This document shows, piece by piece, positions 43,148 to 52,345 of a DNA stretch of 64,000 nt. The position numbers and the translations under genes are program-made. Under the pieces are notes generated by a model, which was not told the DNA's origin, did no database searches, and saw only the letters and a program-made list of their open reading frames with translations. The stretch spans positions 1 to 64,000 of the forward strand of contig CALKIH010000029.1 in the NCBI GenBank assembly GCA_937995335.1, given 5' to 3'. Origin of the DNA: UBA2357 sp002344625 (GTDB lineage Bacteria > Pseudomonadota > Gammaproteobacteria > Burkholderiales > Rhodocyclaceae). Every line of letters starts with the position of its first letter. The stretch's first letter is position 1.

Positions 43148-43954
43148 ATGCATCCCATCCTCAACATCGCAGTGAAGGCCGCTCGCCGGGCCGCCACCGT
43201 CATCAATCGCGCATCGACCCAGGTCGATCTGCTCACGGTGGAATCCAAGGCGCCGAATGACTTCGTCACCGAGGTCGATCGCGCCGCCGAGAATGCAATC
43301 ATCGAGGTATTGCGTGACGCTTATCCCCAGCACGGCATTCTAGCAGAGGAGTCGGGCACGTCCGGAGGCCCCGACGACAGTGAATACCAGTGGATCATCG
43401 ACCCGCTCGATGGCACCACCAACTTTCTCCACGGCTTTCCGCAGTATGCGATTTCGATCGCGCTGGCGCGCAACGGCGTGCTCGAGCACGCGGTCGTGTT
43501 CGACCCGACCCGCAACGAACTCTTCACCGCCAGCAAGGGCTCGGGCGCCTTTCTGAACGATCGTCGCATTCGCGTGACGCGTCGCACCCGCCTGGCCGAA
43601 TCATTGATCGGCACCGGCTTTCCGTTCCGCGAATTCAAGCATCTCGACGCGTATCTGGCGATGTTCCGCGAACTCACGCAGAAAACCGCCGGTATCCGGC
43701 GCCCCGGCGCGGCGGCCCTCGACCTCGCCTATGTCGCGAGTGGCCGGCTCGACGGCTTCTGGGAGATGGGGCTGCAGCCGTGGGACATGGCCGCAGGCGC
43801 CCTGCTGATTCAGGAGGCGGGCGGGCTGGTCGGCGATCTGGCCGGCGAGAGTGCGTTCATGCAGACCGGCAACATGGTCGCAGGCGCGCCGAAGATCTTC
43901 GCCCAGTTGTTGTCGGTGATCCAGCCCCATCGGCCGGCTGCAAGACAGGCCTGA
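43148..43954 (+). CDS. suhB: Inositol monophosphatase family protein SuhB
   Basis: This 268-residue IMPase-fold enzyme has metal-site motifs FVTEVDRAAE, GILAEESG, WIIDPLDGTTNFLHGFP and MGLQPWDMAAGALLIQEAGG. SuhB also acts as an rRNA transcription and NusA partner in enterobacteria. The ATG at 43148 gives the standard MHPILNIAVKAARRA start. Divergent from trmJ; this suhB/trmJ pairing is common in proteobacteria. Confidence 0.96.
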   Translation: MHPILNIAVKAARRAATVINRASTQVDLLTVESKAPNDFVTEVDRAAENAIIEVLRDAYPQHGILAEESGTSGGPDDSEYQWIIDPLDGTTNFLHGFPQYAISIALARNGVLEHAVVFDPTRNELFTASKGSGAFLNDRRIRVTRRTRLAESLIGTGFPFREFKHLDAYLAMFRELTQKTAGIRRPGAAALDLAYVASGRLDGFWEMGLQPWDMAAGALLIQEAGGLVGDLAGESAFMQTGNMVAGAPKIFAQLLSVIQPHRPAARQA

Positions 43955-43990
43955 TCGAGGCACCCGGTATGTGCATGACCCCGGGCGAAG

Positions 43991-44608
43991 TCAGCGCCTG
44001 GCAATCTGGTGGCGAACGACCTGCACGATGCGCGGCGCGATCACCGGCAGATCGAGCGTTTCGACCGCCGCGCCGAGGTTGATGGCTTCGCGCGGCATGC
44101 CGAACACCACACAGGTCTGCTCGCTTTGAGCAATCGTGTGAGCCCCCGCCGCGCGCATTTTCAGCAAACCGGCAGCGCCGTCCCGCCCCATACCGGTCAG
44201 CAGAATACCGACCGCGCGGCTGCCGGCGACCCGCGCGACCGAGTCGAACAACACGTCGACCGAAGGGCGATGGCGGTTTACCGCAGGTCCGTGCCCAAGC
44301 TCACAGCGGAACCGCCCCCCCTCGCCGGCCACCGACAGGTGCGCGTGACCCGGCGCAATGTACGCATGCCCGGCTTCGATGGGCGCGCCATGCGTGGCCT
44401 CCCTGACCGAGATCGCAGCCAGCTTGTCGAGCCGTTCGGCGAACGAACGGGTGAAGCGCTCCGGCATGTGCTGGGTGATCACGATGCCTGGCAGGTCGCT
44501 CCGCAATCCAAGCAGCACGTCCTTGATGGCCTCGGTGCCGCCGGTCGATGCGCCGATTGCGATCAAGGTGCGCAGACCTGGCGTTTCAGGCGGTCGATCA
44601 AAGCTCAC
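43991..44608 (-). CDS. Stand-alone CheB-type methylesterase domain protein
   Basis: The 205-residue protein consists only of the CheB catalytic domain. Ser in LIAIGASTGGTEAIKDVL, His in VITQHMPERFTRSFAERLD and Asp in LLTGMGRDGAAGLLKMRAAG form the Ser-His-Asp triad. The receiver domain of canonical CheB is missing. GTG at 44608 with GAGAGA upstream is chosen; longer in-frame starts at 44692 or 44731 add no recognisable domain. No che gene is adjacent; mutS diverges. It may serve an alternative chemosensory pathway encoded elsewhere, or act without phospho-control. Confidence 0.82.
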   Translation of the reverse strand: MSFDRPPETPGLRTLIAIGASTGGTEAIKDVLLGLRSDLPGIVITQHMPERFTRSFAERLDKLAAISVREATHGAPIEAGHAYIAPGHAHLSVAGEGGRFRCELGHGPAVNRHRPSVDVLFDSVARVAGSRAVGILLTGMGRDGAAGLLKMRAAGAHTIAQSEQTCVVFGMPREAINLGAAVETLDLPVIAPRIVQVVRHQIARR

Positions 44609-44759
44609 TGGAATCTCTCGGAAAGTCGGTTGAAATCGGTTCGGCCCGGTCGGTGACCGATACCACCCGCGCGGCCGATCAATCCGTATCATCGCGGAAT
44701 GGCAACACCGTTTCCAGTCCAGCGTCGTCACTGACGCCTCCGACCCAGATCAGGCAAGC

Positions 44760-47357
44760 ATGGCAGATACTCCTCAATCCTCACAAGCGTTCACCGAAGC
44801 GCTGATCAGCACCCACACGCCCATGATGCAACAATATCTGCGCATCAAGGCGCAGTACCCGGACTGGTTGCTGTTCTACCGCATGGGTGACTTCTACGAG
44901 CTCTTCTTCGATGATGCCGAGCGGGCTGCGCGACTGCTGGATATCACGCTGACCACCCGCGGCCAATCGTCGGGCAAACCGATCCGCATGGCGGGCGTGC
45001 CTTTTCATGCGCTGGAGCAATACCTCGCACGCCTGGTGAAACTGGGCGAGTCGGTCGTGATCGCCGAGCAGGTCGGCGAGCCTGGCGCCACCAAGGGACC
45101 GATGGAGCGCGCGGTCAGCCGCATCGTGACACCGGGCACGCTGACCGACGCGGCGCTTCTCGACGATCGCAGCGACGCCTTGTTGCTGGCCGCGACCCTC
45201 AACCGCGGCCAGCTCGGCCTTGCGTGGCTCAATCTCGCAAACGGCGACCTGCGCGTGCTCGAGTGTCCGTCCGAACAGCTCCAGACCCATTTCGAGCGTT
45301 TACGCCCGGCCGAAGTATTGATACCCGAGGGCTTGTCGCTGCCCTTGATCGAATCGCTTGCGCCCGCGCTGCGCCGCCTGGCCGATTGGCAGTTCGACCG
45401 CGACAACGGCGAACGACTGTTGACGACCCATTTCGGCACACGCGACCTGGCGGGCTTCGGTGCCGAAGGACTGGGCGTGGCGCTTGCGGCAGCGGCCGCG
45501 TTGTTCGAATACACCCGCTCGACCCAGCGCCAGAGCCTCGAACATATCACCGGACTGCGCGTGGAGCGCGAATCCGAGTACCTGCGACTCGACGCGGCGA
45601 CCCGGCGCAACCTCGAGCTCACCGAGACCCTGCGGGGCGAAGCCGCGCCCACCCTGTTGTCGCTCCTCGATACCAGCGTCACCAGCATGGGCGCGCGCTG
45701 GCTGCGCCATGCGCTGCATCATCCACTGGCCGACAATCGAGTGGCCAGTGCCCGGCACGAAGCGGTGGCCGATTTGCTCGGCGACGGCTCGGGTCGGGTG
45801 ATGAACGTCTTGCGCAACGCCCTTGGCGACGTTGCCGATGTCGAGCGGATCACCGCGCGAATCGCATTGCGCAGCGCCCGCCCGCGCGACCTGTCGGCGC
45901 TGCGCGCAAGCCTGGCGCAAGTGCCGTCGCTGAACGCCGCGCTGGCGAACGTGATCGCGCCGCGCCTGGCGAGCTTGCGCGCCATGCTCGCCGTGCCGGA
46001 CGATGTGATCGCGCTTTTGAGCAGCGCCATCGCGGTCGAGCCGGCGGTCAGCCTGCGCGATGGCGGCGTCATCGCGGATGGCCACGACCCGGAACTGGAC
46101 GAACTGCGCGCGATCCAGACCCACTGCGGCGACTTCCTGGTCGCCCTCGAGGCGCGCGAACGCGCACGCACCGGCATCGCCACGCTCAAGGTCGAGTTCA
46201 ACCGGGTGCACGGCTTTTACATCGAAGTCAGCCGTGCCCAGGCCGAGAATGTGCCGGACGACTATCGCCGCAGACAGACCTTGAAAAATGCCGAGCGTTA
46301 CATCACGCCCGAACTGAAGGCGTTCGAGGACAAGGCGTTGTCGGCCCAGGATCGCGCCCTCGCACGCGAAAAGCTGCTTTACGACGCGCTCCTCGAAGCC
46401 CTTGCGCCGTATGTGCCGGTGCTCCAGAAGGCCGCCCGCGCGCTCGCCGAACTCGATGCGCTGGCCGCGTTCGCAGATTGTGCCCGGCGCTACGACTATG
46501 TGCGGCCGCACTTCGTGCCCCAGCCGGGCGTGAGCATTCGCCGCGGCCGCCACCCGGTGGTCGAACGCCAGGTCGACACCTTCATCGCCAACGACTGCGA
46601 ACTCACCCCCACCCGGCGCATGTTGATGATCACCGGTCCGAACATGGGCGGCAAGTCCACCTTCATGCGCCAGGTGGCACTGATTGCCCTGATGGCGCAT
46701 GTGGGCGCCTTCGTGCCGGCGGATGCGGCGAGCATCGGCCCGCTCGACGCGATCTTCACCCGCATCGGCGCTTCCGACGATCTGGCCTCGGGGCGTTCGA
46801 CCTTCATGGTCGAGATGACCGAGGCGGCGGCGATCCTCAACGGCGCCACCACCAACAGCCTGGTATTGATGGACGAGATCGGTCGCGGCACTTCGACCTT
46901 CGACGGCCTCGCCCTGGCCTTCGCGATCGCCCGCCATCTGCTCGATCGCAATCGCTGCCTCACCCTGTTCGCCACCCACTACTTCGAACTGACGCGACTG
47001 AATGGCGATTACCCGGAATGCGCCAACGTGCACCTCGACGCGGTCGAGCACGGCCATCGAATCGTCTTTCTGCATGCACTCGAAGACGGGCCGGCAAGCC
47101 AGAGCTACGGGATCGAGGTCGCCGCACTGGCCGGCGTGCCGGGCAGCGTGATCCGCGAGGCGCGCCGGCGCCTGCGCGCACTCGAGAATCGCGAAGTCTC
47201 GGCCGGCCCCCAGGCCGACCTGTTCACCACGCTGGCCGCAACCGAACTCGAGCCGATGTCCCACCCGGCGCTGACCGCGCTCGCCGCGCTCGACCCCGAC
47301 AGCTTGTCGCCGCGCGAGGCGCTGGAGCATCTCTACGCGCTCAAGCGCCTGCACTGA
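44760..47357 (+). CDS. mutS: DNA mismatch repair protein MutS
   Basis: This 865-residue mismatch-recognition ATPase has the Phe-x-Glu mismatch wedge at 45-47 (RMGDFYELFF). Connector, lever and clamp domains follow. The ATPase has Walker A GPNMGGKSTFMRQ (about 625), then DDLASGRSTFMVEM, Walker B LVLMDEIGRGTSTFDG and LFATHYFEL. The C-terminal helix-turn-helix is present. Length normal. The next gene starts 16 nt downstream. Confidence 0.98.
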   Translation: MADTPQSSQAFTEALISTHTPMMQQYLRIKAQYPDWLLFYRMGDFYELFFDDAERAARLLDITLTTRGQSSGKPIRMAGVPFHALEQYLARLVKLGESVVIAEQVGEPGATKGPMERAVSRIVTPGTLTDAALLDDRSDALLLAATLNRGQLGLAWLNLANGDLRVLECPSEQLQTHFERLRPAEVLIPEGLSLPLIESLAPALRRLADWQFDRDNGERLLTTHFGTRDLAGFGAEGLGVALAAAAALFEYTRSTQRQSLEHITGLRVERESEYLRLDAATRRNLELTETLRGEAAPTLLSLLDTSVTSMGARWLRHALHHPLADNRVASARHEAVADLLGDGSGRVMNVLRNALGDVADVERITARIALRSARPRDLSALRASLAQVPSLNAALANVIAPRLASLRAMLAVPDDVIALLSSAIAVEPAVSLRDGGVIADGHDPELDELRAIQTHCGDFLVALEARERARTGIATLKVEFNRVHGFYIEVSRAQAENVPDDYRRRQTLKNAERYITPELKAFEDKALSAQDRALAREKLLYDALLEALAPYVPVLQKAARALAELDALAAFADCARRYDYVRPHFVPQPGVSIRRGRHPVVERQVDTFIANDCELTPTRRMLMITGPNMGGKSTFMRQVALIALMAHVGAFVPADAASIGPLDAIFTRIGASDDLASGRSTFMVEMTEAAAILNGATTNSLVLMDEIGRGTSTFDGLALAFAIARHLLDRNRCLTLFATHYFELTRLNGDYPECANVHLDAVEHGHRIVFLHALEDGPASQSYGIEVAALAGVPGSVIREARRRLRALENREVSAGPQADLFTTLAATELEPMSHPALTALAALDPDSLSPREALEHLYALKRLH

Positions 47358-47373
47358 AGCCGTTTCGATCACC

Positions 47374-48129
47374 ATGAGCACACCCATCGACATCAGCGAA
47401 GAAGCCGGCGTCCGTTACCTGCATTTCGGCTCGGAATGGATCCAGGGCGCGATGCGGATCCGCCGCCCCAACGATCTGGAACTGGTCTACACCCGAGAAA
47501 TGATGGCGGGCCTGCTGCTCTACGAGGCGGCGGACTGGCCGCGCGACGCCTTGCTGATCGGCCTCGGTGCGGCATCGCTGACCCGCTTCATCCACCACCA
47601 TTGCCCGCATACGCGCATACAGGTCGTGGAGATCGAGGCGCGTGTGGTTGCCGCGGCGCAACAGTTCTTCAAACTGCCCGAAAGCAGCGCACGCCTGTCG
47701 ATTCATATCGGCGACGGAGCGGAATACATGCTCGAGCCCGGCCGCCGGTTCGACTACATCCTGGTCGATGGCTACGACCGCAACGCCCGCGCCGGCGCGC
47801 TCGACACCCTGGCGTTCTACCGCGCGGTGCGTGGACGGTTGTCGGAACGCGGGATCATGGCGGTGAACCTGTTCGGTCGGTCACGTGGTTTTCGCGCGAG
47901 CGTCGAGCGCATCATCGATGCCTTCGACGACCGCGCCATCGCCTTCCCGTCGTGCGACAGCGGCAACGTGGTGGCGCTGGCGGCCGAAGGCGAGCGTATC
48001 GAAGTGGCGATCGCCGAGATTCGCGAACGCGCGAAGCGGCTCAAGACGCGGACCGGTCTGGACTTGCTCGCGACGGTCACCCGCCTGGAACAATCGGGCC
48101 ATCTGCCGGGCGGGCAACTGCGGCTTTGA
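47374..48129 (+). CDS. Spermidine-synthase-like methyltransferase-fold protein
   Basis: This 251-residue Rossmann-fold protein belongs to the polyamine-synthase-like family: YTREMMAGLLLYEAA, then LLIGLGAASLTRFIHHHCP, VVEIEARVVAAAQQFF and DYILVDGYDRNA. The aminopropyltransferase gatekeeping loop of true SpeE is not evident, so it may be a spermidine-synthase homologue without that activity. It is 16 nt from mutS and convergent with dnaQ. No signal peptide. Confidence 0.8.
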   Translation: MSTPIDISEEAGVRYLHFGSEWIQGAMRIRRPNDLELVYTREMMAGLLLYEAADWPRDALLIGLGAASLTRFIHHHCPHTRIQVVEIEARVVAAAQQFFKLPESSARLSIHIGDGAEYMLEPGRRFDYILVDGYDRNARAGALDTLAFYRAVRGRLSERGIMAVNLFGRSRGFRASVERIIDAFDDRAIAFPSCDSGNVVALAAEGERIEVAIAEIRERAKRLKTRTGLDLLATVTRLEQSGHLPGGQLRL

Positions 48130-48141
48130 GCCGCGCCCTCC

Positions 48142-48861
48142 TCAGTCGTCGGACTGGGCCGGCGCGGGCGCCAACCACAGACACTGCCCCTTGTTCCCCT
48201 TGGCAATCGCGGCCAGGACCCGGTCATGCTCGGCGAGTTCGTCCGCGCTTGCACGGATCACCCGCAGGGGTTTGCGATCGCGCAGCTGAGCGGCGGCTTC
48301 GTCGCGGTCGGGCGGCGCTTCGTCGAGCAGCATGATCAGGCTTTCCTGGCCACGCGTCATCGCGAGATAGACCTCGGCGAGTATCTCGGCATCGAGCAGC
48401 GCGCCATGCAGGGTGCGGTGGCCGTTTTCGATCTGGTGACGCTCGCACAAGGCGTCGAGCGAGGCCTTCTTGCCCGGATTCTGCTCCTTCGCCATCTTGA
48501 GGGTGTCGACCACACCTGCGCAGGTCTCGCGCAGCATGGGCAGCCCGAGTCGTGACAACTCATGGTCGAGAAAGCCCACATCGAAGCTGGCGTTGTGAAT
48601 GATCAGCTCGGCGTCGGTGACGAAGCGACGAAAATCGGCCGCGATGTCCGAAAAACGCGGCTTGTCGGCGAGAAACTCGGCGGTGATCCCATGCACCGCG
48701 ATCGCTTCGGCGCTGATCGCACGCTCGGGATTGATGTAGGCGTGATAGTGGCGGCCGGTCAGGTTGCGGTTGAGGAGTTCGACGCAGCCGATCTCGATCA
48801 CACGATCGCCGTTTTTCCAATCGAGCCCGGTGGTTTCGGTGTCGAGTACGATTTGTCGCAT
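48142..48861 (-). CDS. dnaQ: DNA polymerase III epsilon subunit (proofreading exonuclease)
   Basis: This 239-residue DEDDh 3'-5' exonuclease has Exo I IVLDTETTGLDW (Asp7, Glu9), Exo II IIHNASFDVGFLDHE and Exo III HGALLDAEILAEVYLAM. The C-terminal tail would bind the alpha subunit. The ATG at 48861 gives the canonical MRQIVLDTETTG start. The 3' end of rnhA is 8 nt upstream. The rnhA-dnaQ pair is conserved in proteobacteria. Confidence 0.96.
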   Translation of the reverse strand: MRQIVLDTETTGLDWKNGDRVIEIGCVELLNRNLTGRHYHAYINPERAISAEAIAVHGITAEFLADKPRFSDIAADFRRFVTDAELIIHNASFDVGFLDHELSRLGLPMLRETCAGVVDTLKMAKEQNPGKKASLDALCERHQIENGHRTLHGALLDAEILAEVYLAMTRGQESLIMLLDEAPPDRDEAAAQLRDRKPLRVIRASADELAEHDRVLAAIAKGNKGQCLWLAPAPAQSDD

Positions 48862-48868
48862 GCGCACC

Positions 48869-49327
48869 TCAACCCGTGACGGCCTTGCCGCTCGCCCGAA
48901 CCGCGTCGACACCCTTGCGCGCCAGTGCATCGGCGCGCTCGTTCTCCGGATGGCCGGCGTGGCCTTTCACCCAGATCCAGTCGATGCGATGCGTGTCGGC
49001 CGCCTCGTCGAGCGCCTTCCACAAATCGACATTCTTCACCGGCTCGCGCGCGGCGGTGAGCCAGCCGCGCTTTTTCCAGCCGTGAATCCACTCGGAAATG
49101 CCTTTCTGCACATACTGGCTGTCGGTGTGAACCCGCGCGGCGACCGGGCGCTTGAGGCAGGCCAGCGCCTGGATGACCGCAGTCAGCTCCATCCGGTTGT
49201 TGGTGGTGTGCGGCTCGCCGCCCCAGATCTCCTTCTCATGCCCGCCGGCGCGCATGATCGCGCCCCAGCCGCCCGGCCCCGGATTGCCGCTGCAGGCGCC
49301 ATCGGTATATATGTCGAGTGCTTCCAT
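48869..49327 (-). CDS. rnhA: Ribonuclease HI
   Basis: This 152-residue enzyme degrades RNA in RNA-DNA hybrids. Catalytic acids Asp9 (IYTDGACSGNPGPGGWG), Glu47 (TNNRMELTAV), Asp69 (VHTDSQYV) and the GHAGHPENERADALA segment with the fourth Asp. The ATG at 49327 follows an AGGA and gives the standard start; an ATG five codons upstream lies inside the methyltransferase gene. Confidence 0.97.
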   Translation of the reverse strand: MEALDIYTDGACSGNPGPGGWGAIMRAGGHEKEIWGGEPHTTNNRMELTAVIQALACLKRPVAARVHTDSQYVQKGISEWIHGWKKRGWLTAAREPVKNVDLWKALDEAADTHRIDWIWVKGHAGHPENERADALARKGVDAVRASGKAVTG

Positions 49328-49328
49328 C

Positions 49329-50078
49329 TCAATCCTGTTCATCGATTCTCTGCAAGTTGCCCGCCACGCCGCGCCCGCGCCGCACCACCGGCGCGAGGCG
49401 TTTTTCGGCGGCGCGCAGGTCTCGCCATTTCGGGGTGATCAGCCGCATTCCGTGCACCCGCTTGATCCCGTGGAGGACCCAGGCGCCGCCGCAGATCGGC
49501 CACCAGCGCGCACCGGCACGATCCATGAAACGCCAACGCTCGATCCACTTGCTGGTCCGGACCGCCGGGCGATAGCAGCCCAGGCGGCTTTCCTGGGCTT
49601 CGAAGCCGAGCAATGTCAGCCAGTCCTTGATGCGCGGGCTCGAATAATAATGCCCCCGCCACGGATAGCCACAATCCGAACGCGCGAGCATCCTGCGGAT
49701 GCCCCACAGGCTGAACGGGTTGAAGCCGCTGATGATCACGCTCCCTTCCGGCACCAGCACGCGTTCGATCTCGCGCAACACCTGGTGCGGATAGGGCGAG
49801 AATTCGAGCACGTGCGGCAGCAGCACCAGATCGAGGCTGGCGGTGGCGAACGGCAGCGCATGCGCGCTCGTCACCACGGGCGCGCCGCCATCGGCCGAAC
49901 TGCTGAATCGCCACGACATCCGGCTATGCTCGAGCAGCGGCAAGCCTGGCAAGCCGACCTGGAGTGCGTTATAACCGAAAATATCGGCCACCATCTCGTC
50001 GAAAGCGGCCTTCTCCCAAGCCAGCAGATACCGCCCCTGCGGACTTTCCAGCCATTCCGACAACCCGCGTTCAGACAT
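49329..50078 (-). CDS. Class I SAM-dependent methyltransferase
   Basis: This 249-residue Methyltransf_11-type protein has motif-like segments ALPFATASLDLVLLPHVLEF, LREIERVLVPEGSVIISGFNP and the C-terminal SPRIKDWLTLLGFEAQE. The glycine-rich SAM loop is weak (FGYNALQVGLPG). It commonly lies between gloB and rnhA in proteobacteria; the substrate is unknown. The start codon shares two bases with the divergent gloB start codon. Confidence 0.85.
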   Translation of the reverse strand: MSERGLSEWLESPQGRYLLAWEKAAFDEMVADIFGYNALQVGLPGLPLLEHSRMSWRFSSSADGGAPVVTSAHALPFATASLDLVLLPHVLEFSPYPHQVLREIERVLVPEGSVIISGFNPFSLWGIRRMLARSDCGYPWRGHYYSSPRIKDWLTLLGFEAQESRLGCYRPAVRTSKWIERWRFMDRAGARWWPICGGAWVLHGIKRVHGMRLITPKWRDLRAAEKRLAPVVRRGRGVAGNLQRIDEQD

Positions 50079-50883
50079 GACGACTCGACATCCCGAAGAC
50101 TCCAGCGTTGAGATTATCCCGCTTCCGGCTTTCGACGATAACTATATCTGGCTCGTCAGGCACGGCCGCAAGGCTGTCGTGGTTGACCCCGGCGATGCTC
50201 GGGTCGTTCGACAAGGCCTCGCGCGACTCGGTCTCGAGCTCGAGGCCATTCTGGTCACCCATCATCACGCGGACCACATCGGCGGGATTGCCGACTTGCT
50301 TGCCACACGCCCGCTGCCCGTGTTCGGGCCGGACGATCGGCGCATCGCTCCGATCAGCCGAACCCTCACTGAAGGCGAGCATGTGAGGCTCCTCGACGGC
50401 AAGCTGGATCTGTGTGTGATGGAAGTTCCGGGGCACACCGAGACCCACATCGCCTATCGGGGCGAGGGTGTCTTGTTTCCTGGAGACACCCTCTTCAGCG
50501 CTGGTTGCGGCCGCCTGCTGGGCGGCACCGCGGCGCAGCTGCATGCGTCGCTCAACCGCTTGGCCGCGCTGCCCGAACAGACTCGGGTGTACCCGACCCA
50601 CGAATATACGCTCGCCAATCTGGCGTTCGCACGCGCGGTCGAGCCGACGAACGGCACGCGTGACGCTTGGCAGGCCACGGTCGAGTCCGCCCGCGCGGCC
50701 GGCCTGCCATCGCTGCCGACGACGATCGCACTCGAACGGGCGATCAACCCCTTTCTGCGGGTCGACGAACCCGCCATCGTCGCGGCGCTGGCAACCCGTT
50801 CGACCGACGCGCTGGCGAGCCCCCTCGCCCGCTTCACTGCGCTCAGGGCATGGAAGGACGTATTCCGGCTCCCGTCCGCCTGA
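50077..50883 (+). CDS. gloB: Hydroxyacylglutathione hydrolase (glyoxalase II)
   Basis: This 268-residue metallo-beta-lactamase-fold thioesterase hydrolyses S-lactoylglutathione. Metal site THHHADHIGG (61-70), plus PGHTETHIAY, FPGDTLFSAGCGRL and YPTHEYTLANLAFA. The glutathione-binding C-terminal domain is present (FLRVDEPAIVAAL to the end). The ATG at 50077 overlaps the divergent methyltransferase start. Confidence 0.96.
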   Translation: MTTRHPEDSSVEIIPLPAFDDNYIWLVRHGRKAVVVDPGDARVVRQGLARLGLELEAILVTHHHADHIGGIADLLATRPLPVFGPDDRRIAPISRTLTEGEHVRLLDGKLDLCVMEVPGHTETHIAYRGEGVLFPGDTLFSAGCGRLLGGTAAQLHASLNRLAALPEQTRVYPTHEYTLANLAFARAVEPTNGTRDAWQATVESARAAGLPSLPTTIALERAINPFLRVDEPAIVAALATRSTDALASPLARFTALRAWKDVFRLPSA

Positions 50884-50895
50884 CGCCCGCCTGGT

Positions 50896-51267
50896 TCAGT
50901 CGAGCACCCGTTTGATCGTGTCGAGGATCTGGCTCTGCCGGAACGGTTTCAGGATGATGCCGTGTGCGCCTTTCCCGATCGCGGTCTCGATCGTCTCGCG
51001 ATCAGCCTGCCCGGTCACCATCAGCACCTTCGCCGACGGCAGGTCGGTCCGGATGACCGCCAAGGCTTCGAGTCCGCTCATCTTCGGCATCAGCACATCG
51101 AGACAGATCAGGTCGGGGCGCAACTGCACCGCCATTGCCACCCCTTTCACGCCATCGGTAGCCTCGCCAATGACCTCGAGGCCCGAACTGCGCAGCAGCG
51201 AGCGAAGCGTCAAACGGATGATCTCGTTGTCGTCGACGATCAGAACCGTCGTGCGGCTTGGATGCAT
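50896..51267 (-). CDS. CheY-like single-domain response regulator
   Basis: This 123-residue receiver has the acidic pocket in VLIVDDNEIIRLT, phospho-acceptor Asp57 in LICLDVLMPKMSG, Thr in MVTGQADRE and Lys in GIILKPFRQSQIL. No output domain. It lies 12 nt downstream of a REC-GGDEF gene on the same strand, so the two are probably co-transcribed and may share a histidine kinase encoded elsewhere. Confidence 0.92.
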   Translation of the reverse strand: MHPSRTTVLIVDDNEIIRLTLRSLLRSSGLEVIGEATDGVKGVAMAVQLRPDLICLDVLMPKMSGLEALAVIRTDLPSAKVLMVTGQADRETIETAIGKGAHGIILKPFRQSQILDTIKRVLD

Positions 51268-51279
51268 GTGCGTTCCCGT

Positions 51280-52236
51280 CTATGTCGGCTCATCCCGAGC
51301 CACTTCTGCACGATTCCGGCCACGCCGTTTCGCCGCGTAGAGCGCGGCGTCCGCGCTGCCCAGCAGCTTCTTCCAGCCGGAATCATCGTCCCGCGCCGGT
51401 GTCGCCGTCGCGACGCCGATACTGATCGTGACGACCGGCGCCGTCCGCGACTGCGCGTGCTCGATACCGAGGCCACGCACGATCTCAAGGACCTTGTCCG
51501 CGACATTGCGCGCACCCTGGCCGTCGGTCTCGGGCAACACGATCACGAACTCTTCGCCGCCATAACGCGCGGCAAGGTCCGATGAACGCCGCAAGGCACG
51601 ATCGAGCGAGCCTGCGACCGCACGCAAGCAATCGTCGCCGGCCTGATGTCCGTAACGGTCGTTGTATTCCTTGAAGTGGTCGATATCGAGCAGCAACAGC
51701 GACAGCGGCGCATTACGCCGTTCGGCGCGGCGCCACTCGCGCACCAGCGTATCGTCGAACACCCGGCGATTGGGTATGCCGGTCAGGCCGTCGACCGACG
51801 ACAGCCGGCTCAGCTCACGATTGGCATCGTTCAGTTTCCGGGTCAGCAGCAGCAGCGAATAGCGCATCTGCGCGATCCGCTGCATGGCGCGCACCTTGGC
51901 CTTGAGCACGATTTCGGAGACCGGTTTGACCAGGTAATCGTCTCCGCCAACGTCGATGCCACGCTCGAGATCCGCTTCGCTCGCACGCGCCGACAGAAAG
52001 ATGATCGGCGTCCATTCGCCGTCACGTTCGAGCTGCCGGATGCGCCGTGCGACGTCGAATCCGTCCATGCCGGGCATGATGATGTCGAGCAGCACCAGAT
52101 CGGGACGTTCGAGCTTGAACGCCTCGATGCCGCTTTCACCATCACGTGCGTGCACCGCGCGCAAGCCCATCTTTTCGAGAAGATGGCATACAAGCGTGGC
52201 ACTCGTGACCGTATCTTCGATGACGAGCGCTTTCAT
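51280..52236 (-). CDS. Response-regulator diguanylate cyclase (REC-GGDEF)
   Basis: This 318-residue two-domain protein has a receiver with Asp51 (LVLLDIIMPGMDG) and a GGDEF domain with active site GGEEF (226-230) and SVDGLTGIPNRRVFDD at its start. The autoinhibitory I-site RxxD is present as RSSD (217-220), five residues before GGEEF. Domain layout resembles WspR-type cyclases that make c-di-GMP when phosphorylated. The following gene is a CheY-like receiver. Confidence 0.94.
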   Translation of the reverse strand: MKALVIEDTVTSATLVCHLLEKMGLRAVHARDGESGIEAFKLERPDLVLLDIIMPGMDGFDVARRIRQLERDGEWTPIIFLSARASEADLERGIDVGGDDYLVKPVSEIVLKAKVRAMQRIAQMRYSLLLLTRKLNDANRELSRLSSVDGLTGIPNRRVFDDTLVREWRRAERRNAPLSLLLLDIDHFKEYNDRYGHQAGDDCLRAVAGSLDRALRRSSDLAARYGGEEFVIVLPETDGQGARNVADKVLEIVRGLGIEHAQSRTAPVVTISIGVATATPARDDDSGWKKLLGSADAALYAAKRRGRNRAEVARDEPT

Positions 52237-52345
52237 CCGGCACGCCTTTCAGTCTTGTTGTTGGTTGGCCTCAATCCTAGCAAGTTCCACCGTCCAGCGG
52301 CGAACGGAATGACGGCGGATGTGCCGGCGCGCGGGCGGCGAGCGT

